A stretch of DNA of 45,563 nt. It comes from Promicromonospora sukumoe 327MFSha3.1. Its GTDB lineage: Bacteria; Actinomycetota; Actinomycetes; Actinomycetales; Cellulomonadaceae. Under the pieces are notes generated by a model that worked only from the letters and a program-made list of their open reading frames with translations, had not been told where the DNA came from and did not search any database. This document shows, piece by piece, positions 31,250 to 39,606 of the stretch (position 1 is its first letter; every line of letters begins with the position of its first letter). The translations under genes and the position numbers were made by a program. Where the stretch lies: the NCBI RefSeq assembly GCF_000385135.1, contig NZ_ARQM01000007.1:1-45563 (forward strand). The letters run 5' to 3'.

Positions 31250-32203
31250 GTGCTCGGTTTCCGGGATCCGATGGCGGACGCGATCGGCCTGCTGCGGCCC
31301 CGCACGGTGATCGGGCCCAGCCTGCGCGCCACCGGGGAGTGGGCGCTGCGCTTCGAGCCGTTCCTGCACGTGCGGGTGGGCGGCCTCGTGCGTGGCACGT
31401 GCTGGCTGGTCCTCGACGGGTACGAGCCGGTGCTCCTGCGCGAGGGCGACACCTTCATGCTGGGCAACCCCCCGCCCTACGTGCTGGCCAGTACGCCCGA
31501 CGCGCGGCCGCGACCCGCGGACCCTGTCTGGGCGGCGGCCGAGGACGGGCTGGTGCGGATCGGCCCCGCGTCGGACGACGACCTCTACCTCTGCGGCGGG
31601 CACATCGGGTTCGACGACGACAACGCCGCCCTGCTGACCGATCTCCTGCCGCCGCTCGTGATCGTCCGCGCCGACGACCCGCGCGGGGGCGACCTGGGTC
31701 AGCTCATCACGCTCCTGGCCGCCGAGGTCGAGGCGACCGCCCCCGGCGGCCCGCTGGTGCAGAACCACCTCGCGCAGGTGCTGCTTGTGCACATGCTGCG
31801 GGCGCACGCCTGCCGGACCGACCGGCCCACCGGCTGGCTGGGCGCCCTGAACCAGGACGGCATCGGCGCCGCGCTGCGGGCCCTGCACGCGGACGTGGCG
31901 CACTCGTGGACGCTCAACGAGCTCGCCGGGATCAGCCACATGTCGCGGTCCGCGTTCGCCGAGGCCTTCCGGAACCACGTCGGGGTCCCGCCGCTGGAGT
32001 ACCTGATCCAGTGGCGCATGAGCCTCGCGCGCGACGCCCTCGCCCGTGACACGCTGTCGATCTCCGAGCTCGCCAAGGCGACGGGCTACCAGTCCGAGAG
32101 CGCGTTCAGCACCGCGTTCCGCCGCGTCGTCGGGTCGTCACCCGCCACGTTCCGGGGCGAGGCGCGGAGGGCTCAGGCTCAGGCGGGGTCTGTGTCCGCC
32201 TGA
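31250..32203 (+). CDS. AraC family transcriptional regulator (cupin N-terminal domain)
   Basis: 317 residues. The N-terminal cupin-type domain (about 8-190; DPMADAIGLLRPRTVIGPSL, then LLREGDTFMLGNPPPYVLAS) matches the AraC cupin_6 group. The C-terminal double HTH (about 225-305) has LNELAGISHMSRSAFAEAFR, then ISELAKATGYQSESAFSTAF and SPATFRGEARR. The start is uncertain: GTG at 31250 follows GGGG and gives the family-like RDPMAD opening, while ATG at 31271 is the alternative. It is divergent from the SDR gene. Its last codons run into a repetitive Gln/Ala stretch that belongs to the CCTGAGCC-rich repeat region. Confidence 0.88.
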   Translation: MLGFRDPMADAIGLLRPRTVIGPSLRATGEWALRFEPFLHVRVGGLVRGTCWLVLDGYEPVLLREGDTFMLGNPPPYVLASTPDARPRPADPVWAAAEDGLVRIGPASDDDLYLCGGHIGFDDDNAALLTDLLPPLVIVRADDPRGGDLGQLITLLAAEVEATAPGGPLVQNHLAQVLLVHMLRAHACRTDRPTGWLGALNQDGIGAALRALHADVAHSWTLNELAGISHMSRSAFAEAFRNHVGVPPLEYLIQWRMSLARDALARDTLSISELAKATGYQSESAFSTAFRRVVGSSPATFRGEARRAQAQAGSVSA

Positions 32204-32348
32204 GCCTGCGGCTCGCTCATCCCCTTCGAGACCTAAGTTTCTTCGCTTTGGGCCGCCCCAAAGCGAAGAAACTTAGGTCTCGAAGGAGAGAGCTGACGCC
32301 GCACCTCCGGCTCGGGCTCTGCTTCTCTGCCGCCTGAGCCTGCGGCTC
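32196..32348. repeat. 19-bp direct repeat flanking the hairpin
   Basis: CCGCCTGAGCCTGCGGCTC occurs at 32196-32214 and 32330-32348, on either side of the 64-nt hairpin. Inverted partial copies (GCTCAGGCGG) occur near 32173-32185 and 32397-32410. The first copy overlaps the AraC stop codon. The arrangement could mark an insertion or local duplication. Confidence 0.6.
32223..32286. repeat. 64-nt perfect hairpin between convergent AraC and NYN genes
   Basis: Two 30-nt arms (32223-32252 and 32257-32286; core AAGCGAAGAAACTTAGG in the right arm) pair without a mismatch around the loop CCGC. It is markedly AT-richer than its surroundings. It lies 19 nt after the AraC stop and could act as a bidirectional terminator. 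The length and perfection suggest a dispersed palindromic element. Confidence 0.85.
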
Positions 32349-32402
32349 CGCTCCGGGCGGGTGCCTCGTGCCTCAGCCCCCACCCTGCGCTGCGCCTCCG
32401 GC

Positions 32403-33659
32403 TCAGGCGGTGACCAGGTAGTCGTCCGCGTCGTCGTCCCAGGCCAGCGAGACCGTGCCCGCCGCCTCCGCCGCCTTGGCGAACTGCAGGAAACCGCGGA
32501 AGCCGAGCGCCTTCTCGGAGAAGTCGGGACGACGCTTGCGCACCGCGTTCTTCAGGCCGGACAGCGCGGCGGAGCCGCTGGACTCCTGCACCACGTCGCG
32601 CAGCAGCGCGAACGCCGCGTCGGTGTCGCCCTGCTCCGGCAGCGACACCTCGGGGTCGCCCGCGGACGGGCCCGGCGCGAGCTCCACGAACCCGCGGTCC
32701 GCGAGGAACCGCAGGAACTCGCCGAACGTGCGGAACCCGTAGTCCGACTCGCTGAACGTGGCGTCCTTGCGCAGCAGCGTCCGCTTGAGGGCGGAGGCCG
32801 TGACCGGGCCGCTCGTGGACGACTGCAGGTCGCCGAGTGTCTGCGCCACCCGCACCTCCATGGGCACGTCGTCCGACGCCGGCGCCTCGTCCTGCTCGCT
32901 GACGTCCACGTCGGGCTCGACCTCGGGCGCCACGTCTGCGGGCGCCGGGGCGGGCTCCGGCTTCTTGCGGCGCCGGGTCGCGGGCTTGGACTCGGCCTCG
33001 GGCTCGGCCGGGGTCTCGGGCGCGTTCGCCTCGGCGACGGCCTCCGCGACCGCCTCGGCGGCCTTGGTGCGGCGCGAGGCGGCCGGTGCCTTCTGCGCGG
33101 TGGCGCGCTCCGTCGTCGTGCTGGCCTTGCGGGTGCGGGAGCCGCGCTTGGGGGCCGGGGCGCCCTGGTCCTCGTCGGGCACCTCGACACCCTCGAGGCG
33201 GTCGTAGAAGAGGAACTCGTCGCAGGCGGCGGGCAGCAGGCGCGACGTCGACTTCTCGACGCCGACGCCGATCACGCGCTTGTTCAGCTCGCGGAGCTTG
33301 TGGACGAGCGGCGAGAAGTCGCTGTCGCCGGTGCACATGACGAACGTGGAGATGTAGTCGCGCTCGAAGGCCATCTCGATGGCGTCGACCACCATCTTGA
33401 TGTCGGCGGCGTTCTTGCGGGAGGCGCCCATCCGCTGGGTCATCTCGATGAGCTCGACCTGGTGCCGGGTCAGCATGCGCCGGTCCTCGTCGAAGTACGA
33501 CCAGTCCGCGTAGGCGCGGCGCGCGACCACCCGACCTCGCACGGCGAGCGCGTCGGCGATGGGACCGAAGTCGAACTGCATCCCGCCCAGGTGCTCCCGG
33601 GCGCCGAGCGCCAGGTTCTCGTAGTCGATGAAGACTGCCAGGCGTTCCTCGAGATCCAT
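32403..33659 (-). CDS. NYN-domain protein with two LOTUS/OST-HTH domains
   Basis: 418 residues. The N-terminal NYN/PIN-like nuclease domain (about 1-155) has AVFIDYENLALGA, AADIKMVVDAIEMAFERDYI and MCTGDSDFSPLVHKLRE, with all the acidic metal residues. A charged, Ala/Glu/Pro-rich linker (about 160-275) follows. Then come two OST-HTH (LOTUS) modules, about 277-350 (LGDLQ ... FRTFGEFLRFLADRG) and 352-418 (LRDVVQ ... FRGFLQFAKAAEAAG). LOTUS domains bind RNA, often G-rich, so this is probably an RNA-processing or RNA-binding protein. The ATG at 33659 lies 7 nt after TAGAGT (33672-33667), so a leaderless transcript is likely. Confidence 0.9.
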   Translation of the reverse strand: MDLEERLAVFIDYENLALGAREHLGGMQFDFGPIADALAVRGRVVARRAYADWSYFDEDRRMLTRHQVELIEMTQRMGASRKNAADIKMVVDAIEMAFERDYISTFVMCTGDSDFSPLVHKLRELNKRVIGVGVEKSTSRLLPAACDEFLFYDRLEGVEVPDEDQGAPAPKRGSRTRKASTTTERATAQKAPAASRRTKAAEAVAEAVAEANAPETPAEPEAESKPATRRRKKPEPAPAPADVAPEVEPDVDVSEQDEAPASDDVPMEVRVAQTLGDLQSSTSGPVTASALKRTLLRKDATFSESDYGFRTFGEFLRFLADRGFVELAPGPSAGDPEVSLPEQGDTDAAFALLRDVVQESSGSAALSGLKNAVRKRRPDFSEKALGFRGFLQFAKAAEAAGTVSLAWDDDADDYLVTA

Positions 33660-33666
33660 GCCCGCC

Positions 33667-33802
33667 ACTCTAGGGGGTCTGCCGGAAGCCGGGGTCGGGA
33701 GCCGCGCCGGGCCGGCGATCCGCAGGGCGAAATGACGAGGGGGTGAAAAGGGCCTTCTCGGGCCCTTCCGAAGAGCCCGGAAGTTCACCCGTTGCCTAGG
33801 AT
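33667..33802. promoter_or_regulatory. Divergent promoter region of the NYN and TetR genes
   Basis: The minus-strand -10 TAGAGT is at 33672-33667, 7 nt before the NYN start. The plus-strand -10 TAGGAT is at 33797-33802, 6 nt before the TetR start. GGGTGAA (33741-33747) and TTCACCC (33784-33790) form an inverted repeat upstream of the latter, a possible TetR operator. Confidence 0.5.
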
Positions 33803-33808
33803 TTGCCC

Positions 33809-34429
33809 ATGGCCGAGGCGACTGCCGCACACGACGACGACCCGATCTCCAACCGGAACCGGATCATTGCCGCTGCCGCGCGCCTGACCTGCGCCCACGG
33901 CTGGTCGAAGGTGACGATGGGCCGCCTCGCGACCGAGGCCGGCGTGAGCCGGCAGACCGTCTACAACGCGGTCGGCAGCCGTGACGACCTGGCCGAGGCC
34001 ATGGTGCTGACGGAGTCGGCGCAGTTCATCTTCCACATCGCCGAGGCGTTCGACCGGCACCCCGACGACCTGCTGGCGGCGATCCACGACGCCGTCGAGA
34101 ACACGCTGACGTTCGCCGAGGGCAACGCGCTGCTGCGCGCCGTGGTGTCCGCGACGCACGGCGCGGACACCGAGCTGCTGCCGCTGCTCACCACGCACTC
34201 CGAGTCGCTGCTGGGCACCGTGAAGGTGGTGATCCAGGACCGGGTGGACCAGTACGAGGTGACGCTGCCGCCCGAACGGATCGCGGTGATCATCGACATC
34301 GTGGTGCGCTCGGCGCTGAGCCACGTGATGCAGCCGACGGCCTCCCCGCGCGAGACGGCCGAGTCGATCACGTGGCTCGTCGCGTGCGTGCTCGGGCGCA
34401 CGGAAGAGCTGGTCGGCACGGGCGTCTGA
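33809..34429 (+). CDS. TetR family transcriptional regulator
   Basis: 206 residues. The N-terminal HTH at about 15-62 reads NRIIAAAARLTCAHGWSKVT, then MGRLATEAGVSRQTVYNAVG, SRDDLAEAM. The C-terminal ligand domain is helical and not assignable. The ATG at 33809 is preferred because TAGGAT ends 6 nt upstream (leaderless). The LLM oxidoreductase 79 nt downstream on the same strand is the nearest candidate target besides the NYN gene. Confidence 0.9.
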   Translation: MAEATAAHDDDPISNRNRIIAAAARLTCAHGWSKVTMGRLATEAGVSRQTVYNAVGSRDDLAEAMVLTESAQFIFHIAEAFDRHPDDLLAAIHDAVENTLTFAEGNALLRAVVSATHGADTELLPLLTTHSESLLGTVKVVIQDRVDQYEVTLPPERIAVIIDIVVRSALSHVMQPTASPRETAESITWLVACVLGRTEELVGTGV

Positions 34430-34508
34430 CCGCGCGCCGCCGGGCTCGCCCGGGGGACGCACCCGGTCCATGGCTTGACGCGCCGCGTCGGCGGAGGAGG
34501 ATCGAGGC

Positions 34509-35381
34509 ATGCGAATCGGCACCCACTTCATGCGTTTCGACTCGATGGAGCCCGCCGGGATGCGTACCGAGCTGGCGGACGCCGCCCGGTACGCCGAAGA
34601 CGGCGGCGTCTCGTGGATCTCCGTGATGGACCACTACTTCCAGATGGAGCACCAGGGCTTCCCGGCCTCGGACCCGATGCTGGAGGCCTACACGACCCTG
34701 GGCTACCTGGCCGGGGTGACCGAGAAGGTGCAGCTCGGCGCGCTGGTCACGGGGGTGACGTACCGCTACCCGGGCCTGCTGGCCAAGATCGTGGCGTCCC
34801 TCGACGTGGTCTCCGGCGGCCGGGCGACGTACGGCATCGGCGCGGCCTGGTACGACAAGGAGCACGCGGGGCTGGGGGTGCCGTTCCCGCCGGTCAAGGA
34901 GCGGTTCGAGATGCTCGAGGAGACCGTCCGGATCGCGCGGCAGATGTACGACCCGGAGCAGGACGGGCCGTTCGAGGGCAAGCACTTCCAGCTCGCCGAG
35001 ACGCTCTGCTACCCGCCGCCGCTGTCGGGCCCGGAGATCATGATCGGCGGCTCGGGCGAGCGGAAGACCCTGCGGCTCGTGGCGCAGTACGCGGACGCGT
35101 GCAACCTGTTCGCCGAGACGCCGGAGCGCCTGCGCCACCTGCTCGACGTGCTGCACGCGCACTGCGCCGACGTGGGCCGGGACCCCGCCGAGATCCGCAT
35201 CACGATGCTGCACCGCGGCAAGCCGATCGGTCCGGGCGACACCGCGGCCTTCGTCGAGGAGATGCGGGGCTTCGCCGTGCACGGCGTGGACACCGTGATC
35301 CTGCGGCCGCCGGGCACCTCCCTCGCCGCCTGGGTGCGCGACGCGGTGCTGCCGGTCGTGGAGCCGTGCGCCGAGCTGTGA
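34509..35381 (+). CDS. LLM class F420-dependent oxidoreductase
   Basis: 290-residue luciferase-like TIM barrel. Marks of the F420 subgroup: RIGTHFMRFD at the N-terminus, YAEDGGVSWISVMDHY, LGYLAGVTEKVQLGALVTGV, LDVVSGGRATYGIGAAWYDK, and PEIMIGGSGERKTLRLVAQY. The cofactor is probably F420 (family inference), which fits an actinobacterial host; the substrate is unknown. GGAGGAGG precedes the ATG at 34509. It converges with the Tag gene with only 3 nt between stops. Confidence 0.9.
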   Translation: MRIGTHFMRFDSMEPAGMRTELADAARYAEDGGVSWISVMDHYFQMEHQGFPASDPMLEAYTTLGYLAGVTEKVQLGALVTGVTYRYPGLLAKIVASLDVVSGGRATYGIGAAWYDKEHAGLGVPFPPVKERFEMLEETVRIARQMYDPEQDGPFEGKHFQLAETLCYPPPLSGPEIMIGGSGERKTLRLVAQYADACNLFAETPERLRHLLDVLHAHCADVGRDPAEIRITMLHRGKPIGPGDTAAFVEEMRGFAVHGVDTVILRPPGTSLAAWVRDAVLPVVEPCAEL

Positions 35382-35384
35382 CCC

Positions 35385-36023
35385 TCAGCCGGCCGGCGCG
35401 GTAGGCACCGCGCCGGCCCGGCGCAGCACGACCGGGCACGTGGCCAGGTGGTCGTCCACCAGGCCGCACGCCTGCATGGCCGCGTACGCCGTCGTGGGCC
35501 CGATGAACCGGAAGCCCTCCTTCTTGAGCGCCTTGCTCATGGCCTTGGACTCGGCGGTCGTCGCCGGTACGTCACCGAACGTGGCGTGCCGCACGCGCCC
35601 GGCCGGGTCGGGTGCGAACGACCAGAAGAGCTCGTCGAGCGTGCGCCCGGAGTCGTGCAGCGCGACCACGGCGCGCGCGTTGTCGATGGTCGCCTCGATC
35701 TTCATGCGGTTCCGGATGATTCGGGCGTCGAGGAGCAGCCGCTCGACGTCGTCGGGGCCGAAGGCCGCCACCCGTTCCGGGTCGAAGCCCTCGAACACCT
35801 CGCGGAACGCCGGCCGCTTGCGCAGCACGGTGATCCACGAGAGCCCGGACTGGAATCCCTCCAGGGCGATGCGCTCCAGCAGCGCCTGCTCGCCGTGCAC
35901 GGGCACGCCCCACTCCTCGTCGTGGTACGCCGAGTAGAGCGGGTCGCCGTCGCCGAAGCAGCGCCCGGCCGGGCCGGCGTCGTCGGCCGTCGTGCTGATG
36001 TCTGTCCCGTGTTCGGTGGTCAC
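35385..36023 (-). CDS. tag: DNA-3-methyladenine glycosylase I
   Basis: 212 residues. Excises 3-methyladenine from DNA in base excision repair. RCFGDGDPLYSAYHDEEWG supplies the N-terminal Cys and His zinc ligands and GLVDDHLATC the C-terminal His and Cys, so the zinc snap is intact. EGFQSGLSWITVLRKRPAFR and the HhH-like region ARIIRNRMKI are as in E. coli Tag. The protein carries about 25 extra N-terminal residues. The GTG at 36023 lies 6 nt after CAGAGT, a weak -10, and a GTG at 36041 is also in frame; the true start may lie nearer the RCFGD block. Confidence 0.93.
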   Translation of the reverse strand: MTTEHGTDISTTADDAGPAGRCFGDGDPLYSAYHDEEWGVPVHGEQALLERIALEGFQSGLSWITVLRKRPAFREVFEGFDPERVAAFGPDDVERLLLDARIIRNRMKIEATIDNARAVVALHDSGRTLDELFWSFAPDPAGRVRHATFGDVPATTAESKAMSKALKKEGFRFIGPTTAYAAMQACGLVDDHLATCPVVLRRAGAVPTAPAG

Positions 36024-36143
36024 GGGACCACTCTGACCCACGTCACCGACACTCCGCGCCGGTCGGCCGCCTGCCTGTGCACGACGTCCGAAAACCGCTG
36101 CCTGTGGTCGCGCCAGAACCGTTGCGGCGCCGTGCCGAGGGGC

Positions 36144-37010
36144 TCAGGAGCCCTTGGGCGTGATCGCGCCCCGGCGCCGCAGGTACGCCTCGAGGCCGTC
36201 GAGCACCACCGAGATCCCGAAGGCGATGTCGTCGTCGCCGGGTCCGTCGACGGCAGGCCCTGACCACGACGCGAACGACGCGAAGATGTGCGGATAGGTG
36301 TCCGGGCCGGCGTACCGGCCGAGCACCACCTCGAAGTCCGCGTAGGGGTTGGCCGCCTCGACCGCGGCGGGATCGAGCTCGGACTCGGGGGCGTCGTCGG
36401 GCAGCCCGGCGTCGCGCCGCACCTTCTGTACCGCCGCGCGCCGGGTCTCCACCTGCACCCGGGCCTCGCCCAGTACGTGCTGGGCGAGCAGGCCGACGAC
36501 CGAGAGCTTCTCGTCCGCGGGCAGGTCCACCTCCCGCAGGACGCCGAACGCCTGGTCCATCCAGCGCACCCGGTTCGGCCCGGGCGGCGTGGCCGACAGC
36601 GGCAGCTCCAGCATCCACGGCCTGAGCAGCGCCAGGTCGATCTGCGCCCGGGTCCAGGCCTCCAGCCCGGCGCGCCAGTCGGAGCCGGCCGGGATCTCGG
36701 GCAGGTCGGCCGCCACCGCGTCGGACATGAGGATCAGCAGCTCCTCCTTGCCGGACACGTGCCGGTACAGGGCCATGGGCGTGTAGCCGACGGCCTCGGC
36801 GACCCGCGCCATAGAGACGGCGGCGAGCCCCTCGGCGTCGGCAAGCTCCATGGCGGCCCGCACGATCTGCGCGGTGGACAGGGCGGGCTTGGGCCCGCGC
36901 CGGCGCGGCGCCGTGTCCCCCCACAGGCGCTGCACGACTGCGGGCAGCTCGTGCTCCTGGCCGGTGCTCGGCGGCTGCTCGGCCGGCCCGGACGTGTCGT
37001 CGGTGCGCAT
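36144..37010 (-). CDS. TetR family regulator of the DrrAB-type exporter
   Basis: 288 residues. A flexible N-terminus of about 45 residues precedes the HTH (STAQIVRAAMELADAEGLAA, then VSMARVAEAVGYTPMALYRH). The C-terminal part (SDWRAGLEAWTRAQIDLALL) is of the tetracycline-repressor-like TetR_C type. The ATG at 37010 has AGGA 8 nt upstream, whereas the ATG at 37019 has none at a workable distance. It is divergent from an ABC exporter, and the gap contains the 9-bp inverted repeat TACTGTTTA/TAAACAGTA. That is the standard arrangement for a repressor of a drug or lipid exporter. Confidence 0.9.
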   Translation of the reverse strand: MRTDDTSGPAEQPPSTGQEHELPAVVQRLWGDTAPRRRGPKPALSTAQIVRAAMELADAEGLAAVSMARVAEAVGYTPMALYRHVSGKEELLILMSDAVAADLPEIPAGSDWRAGLEAWTRAQIDLALLRPWMLELPLSATPPGPNRVRWMDQAFGVLREVDLPADEKLSVVGLLAQHVLGEARVQVETRRAAVQKVRRDAGLPDDAPESELDPAAVEAANPYADFEVVLGRYAGPDTYPHIFASFASWSGPAVDGPGDDDIAFGISVVLDGLEAYLRRRGAITPKGS

Positions 37011-37068
37011 CGGTTCCATCCTGCCCTGCCCGACCCGGGTGATCCGACCCGAAACTCTCTTGACCCCA

Positions 37069-37112
37069 TACTGTTTACGCCACACACTAAAACGCGTAGG
37101 ACATAAACAGTA
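37069..37112. promoter_or_regulatory. Inverted-repeat operator between TetR and exporter genes
   Basis: TACTGTTTA (37069-37077) and TAAACAGTA (37104-37112) are perfect inverse copies with centres 35 bp apart. The gap is AT-rich compared with its surroundings and has TTGACC at 37060-37065. The two half-sites could each bind a dimer and cover both divergent promoters. Confidence 0.6.
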
Positions 37113-37135
37113 ACTGGATCCGAGAGGAAACGACC

Positions 37136-38119
37136 ATGGCTGCGATCGTCACGGCCGAAGGACTGGGCAAGTCCTTCGCCAGGCGAGGCTCGACGAGCCC
37201 GCCCGTGCTGGACGGGCTCCACCTGGAGCTCGAGGAGGGAACGGTGCTGGCGCTGCTGGGCCCCAACGGGGCGGGCAAGACCACCACGGTCCGCATCCTG
37301 TCCACGCTGCTGCGGCCCGACGCGGGCCGCGCGACCGTCGGCGGGCTCGACGTGGTGCGGGACGCGCGCCGCGTGCGCGAGATCATCAGCCTCACGGGGC
37401 AGCAGGTCGCCGTCGACGACAAGCTGTCGGGCGCCGAGAACCTCACGATGATGGGGCGCCTCGCCCACCTGCCCCGCCGCGTGGTCCGGGACCGCGTGGC
37501 CGAGCTGCTCACCGCCTTCGACCTGGCCGACGCCGCGAGCCGGCACGTCGGCACCTGGTCGGGCGGAATGCGCCGCCGGCTCGACCTCGCCGCCGGCCTG
37601 CTCACCCGGCCCCGCGTCATGTTCCTCGACGAACCCACCACCGGCCTCGACCCCAGGTCGCGGCAGGCCCTGTGGGACGTCGTGCGGGGCGTCGTGGCCG
37701 ACGGCACCAGCGTGCTCCTGACCACGCAGTACCTGGAGGAGGCCGACCGGCTCGCCCAGCGTGTCGCCCTGGTCGACGGCGGCCGCGTCGTCGCCGAGGG
37801 CACCCCGGCCCGGCTCAAGCGCGAGGTCGGCGAGGCCGGCGTCGAGCTCACCTTCGCCACGCCGTCCGACGCCGCCCGGGTCGCCCCGGCGCTCGCCGCC
37901 ACGGTCGACGGCGCGCGGGTGCGCGTGGCCACGGACGGCTCGGTCGGCCATGTGCGGTCGGTGCTGTCCGCGGTGGAGGCCGCCGGCGTCGCGCCCGAGC
38001 ACTGGGAGGTGCGCGCGCCGAGCCTCGACGACGTCTTCCTCACGCTGACCGGGCACGCCGGGACGACGGGTCCGGGCGGTCAGGACCGCCCGGCCACGAC
38101 GACGGGGGTGGCGGCATGA
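37136..38119 (+). CDS. ABC exporter ATP-binding protein (DrrA-like)
   Basis: 327 residues. Walker A GPNGAGKTT (42-50), Q-loop LTGQQVAVDDKLSGAENL, signature TWSGGMRRRLDLAAGL, Walker B VMFLDEPTTGLD (about 160-171) and the switch-His position replaced by Gln in LLTTQYLEEADRL, as in the DrrA group. The C-terminal extension (about 225-327) ending PSLDDVFLTLTGH is also DrrA-like. It powers export with the permease encoded next, probably of a drug, glycolipid or lipid. GAGAGGAA precedes the ATG. The permease start overlaps the stop (ATGA). Confidence 0.94.
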   Translation: MAAIVTAEGLGKSFARRGSTSPPVLDGLHLELEEGTVLALLGPNGAGKTTTVRILSTLLRPDAGRATVGGLDVVRDARRVREIISLTGQQVAVDDKLSGAENLTMMGRLAHLPRRVVRDRVAELLTAFDLADAASRHVGTWSGGMRRRLDLAAGLLTRPRVMFLDEPTTGLDPRSRQALWDVVRGVVADGTSVLLTTQYLEEADRLAQRVALVDGGRVVAEGTPARLKREVGEAGVELTFATPSDAARVAPALAATVDGARVRVATDGSVGHVRSVLSAVEAAGVAPEHWEVRAPSLDDVFLTLTGHAGTTGPGGQDRPATTTGVAA

Positions 38120-38892
38120 CCCACGTGCTGAGCGACGTCTCGACCATGACCACCCGCGGCCTGCGCCTCGTCGCGCGCGACACGGACGCCATGATCACCG
38201 CGGTGGTGCTGCCCGTGATCATCCTGCTGATGTTCGTGCTCGTGTTCGGCGGGGCGCTGGACACCGGCACGGAGTACATCGACTACGTGACGCCGGGCGT
38301 CATCCTGCTGGCCGCCGGGTTCGGCGCCGCGAACACCGCGATGGCGGTGGAGCGCGACATGTCGGGCGGCATGGTCGACCGGCTCCGCTCGATGCCCGTG
38401 AACGCCTGGACCGTGCTGTCCGGGCACGTCGTGGCGAGCCTGGTGAAGAACCTCGCCACCACCGCGATCGTCTTCGGCGTCTCCATCCTGCTCGGGTTCC
38501 GGCCCCAGGTCACAGCGCTGGAGTGGCTCGCCGCGGTCGGGATGATCCTGCTCTTCGTCGGCTGGATCACCTGGCTCGCCACCCTCGTGGGCGTGCTGGT
38601 CCGCTCGCCCGACGCCGCGGGCGGCTTCTCGTTCTTCGTGATGTTCCTGCCCTACGTGTCGAGCGCGTTCGTGCCCGTCGACACCCTCCCGTCCTGGCTG
38701 CGGGGGTTCGCCGAGCACCAGCCGGTCACGCCCGTGATCGAGACGGTCCGCGGGCTGCTGACGGGCGACGTCGCCGGGACTCCCGGCCTGGCCGACCCGG
38801 GCGGGACCGCGGCGCTCGCGATCACCTGGTGCGTGGGCCTCGGCCTGGTCTTCGCCGTCGCAGCAGGGCTGGCGTTCCGTGCCCGGCGCTGA
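38116..38892 (+). CDS. ABC-2 type permease (DrrB-like)
   Basis: 258 residues with six predicted helices. The ABC-2 marks are YVTPGVILLAAGFGAANTAMAVERDMSGGMVDRLRSMPV, FFVMFLPYVSSAFVPVDTLP and QPVTPVIETVRGLL. The ATG at 38116 overlaps the ATPase stop by 4 nt, so the two are coupled. The next gene in turn starts inside this one at 38879. It forms the membrane half of the DrrAB-type exporter under the divergent TetR protein. Confidence 0.93.
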   Translation: MTHVLSDVSTMTTRGLRLVARDTDAMITAVVLPVIILLMFVLVFGGALDTGTEYIDYVTPGVILLAAGFGAANTAMAVERDMSGGMVDRLRSMPVNAWTVLSGHVVASLVKNLATTAIVFGVSILLGFRPQVTALEWLAAVGMILLFVGWITWLATLVGVLVRSPDAAGGFSFFVMFLPYVSSAFVPVDTLPSWLRGFAEHQPVTPVIETVRGLLTGDVAGTPGLADPGGTAALAITWCVGLGLVFAVAAGLAFRARR

Positions 38893-39577
38893 GCGGGAGC
38901 GGGCGGCGACCCGCTGGTGGCGCCGTCCCTGGATCGCGCCCCTCGCCGTGGTCACCGGGGTGTTCCTGGTGACCGCCCTGCCGCGCTACGTGGGCCTCGA
39001 CCCGACCCTGTCGCTGGTGCCGACCGACCGCGGGCCGGCGTTCTACCCGGCCCTGGTGACGCACATCCTCGCCGGCTCGGTGATGCTCACCGCAGGGGTG
39101 CTGCAGCTCTGGCCGTGGCTGCGGGCGAACCACCCGCGCGTGCACCGGTGGAGCGGCCGCGTCTACGTGGTCTCCGCGCTCGTGTCCGGCACCGGGGCGC
39201 TCGTCACCTCGCAGTTCCCGAGCGCCGGCGTCGGGCAGCAGGTGGGCAACACGATGCTCGCCGTCCTGCTCCTGACGTGCACGCTGCTCGGCTACCGCGC
39301 CGTACGGCAGCGCCGGTTCGCCGACCATCGGGAGTGGATGGTCCGCAGCACCGCGCTGGCGTTCTCCATCGTGGCCAACCGGTTCTGGGCGCCCGTGCTC
39401 ATCGCGATCTACGTCCCCGGGGCACTCACGAACCCGGACATCGGGTTCGGCTCCCCGGAGATCGAGGGGGCCGCCATCGCCTCGGCGTGGATGTCCTGGG
39501 TCGTGAACCTCCTGTTCGCCGAGTGGTGGCTCCACCGGAGGCCGAAGGGGCGGGCCCGGGTGCAAAAGGCTCGGTAA
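38879..39577 (+). CDS. DUF2306-type membrane protein
   Basis: 232 residues with about six or seven helices. The first is PLAVVTGVFLVTALPRYV, then FYPALVTHILAGSVMLTAGVLQLWPWLR, HPRVHRWSGRVYVVSALVSG, and a conserved FADHREWMVRSTALAFSIVANRFW. Paired histidines within or next to helices (THI, HRW, DHR) are the hallmark of this family and could bind haem or metal; its function is unknown. The GTG at 38879 overlaps the end of the permease gene by 14 nt, so it is the third gene of the TetR-controlled operon and may support the exporter. Confidence 0.8.
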   Translation: MPGAERERAATRWWRRPWIAPLAVVTGVFLVTALPRYVGLDPTLSLVPTDRGPAFYPALVTHILAGSVMLTAGVLQLWPWLRANHPRVHRWSGRVYVVSALVSGTGALVTSQFPSAGVGQQVGNTMLAVLLLTCTLLGYRAVRQRRFADHREWMVRSTALAFSIVANRFWAPVLIAIYVPGALTNPDIGFGSPEIEGAAIASAWMSWVVNLLFAEWWLHRRPKGRARVQKAR

Positions 39578-39606
39578 GTGTCGGTGGCTCGGGACACACT
39601 GTCCTC

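Noticed and set aside
37181-37206. GAGGCTCGACGAGCC in the exporter ATPase gene as a further copy of the gcvP-type repeat
   Set aside because: Only the GGCTCGAC core matches, and the encoded residues fit the variable loop after the first beta strand of ABC ATPases, so chance similarity is enough.
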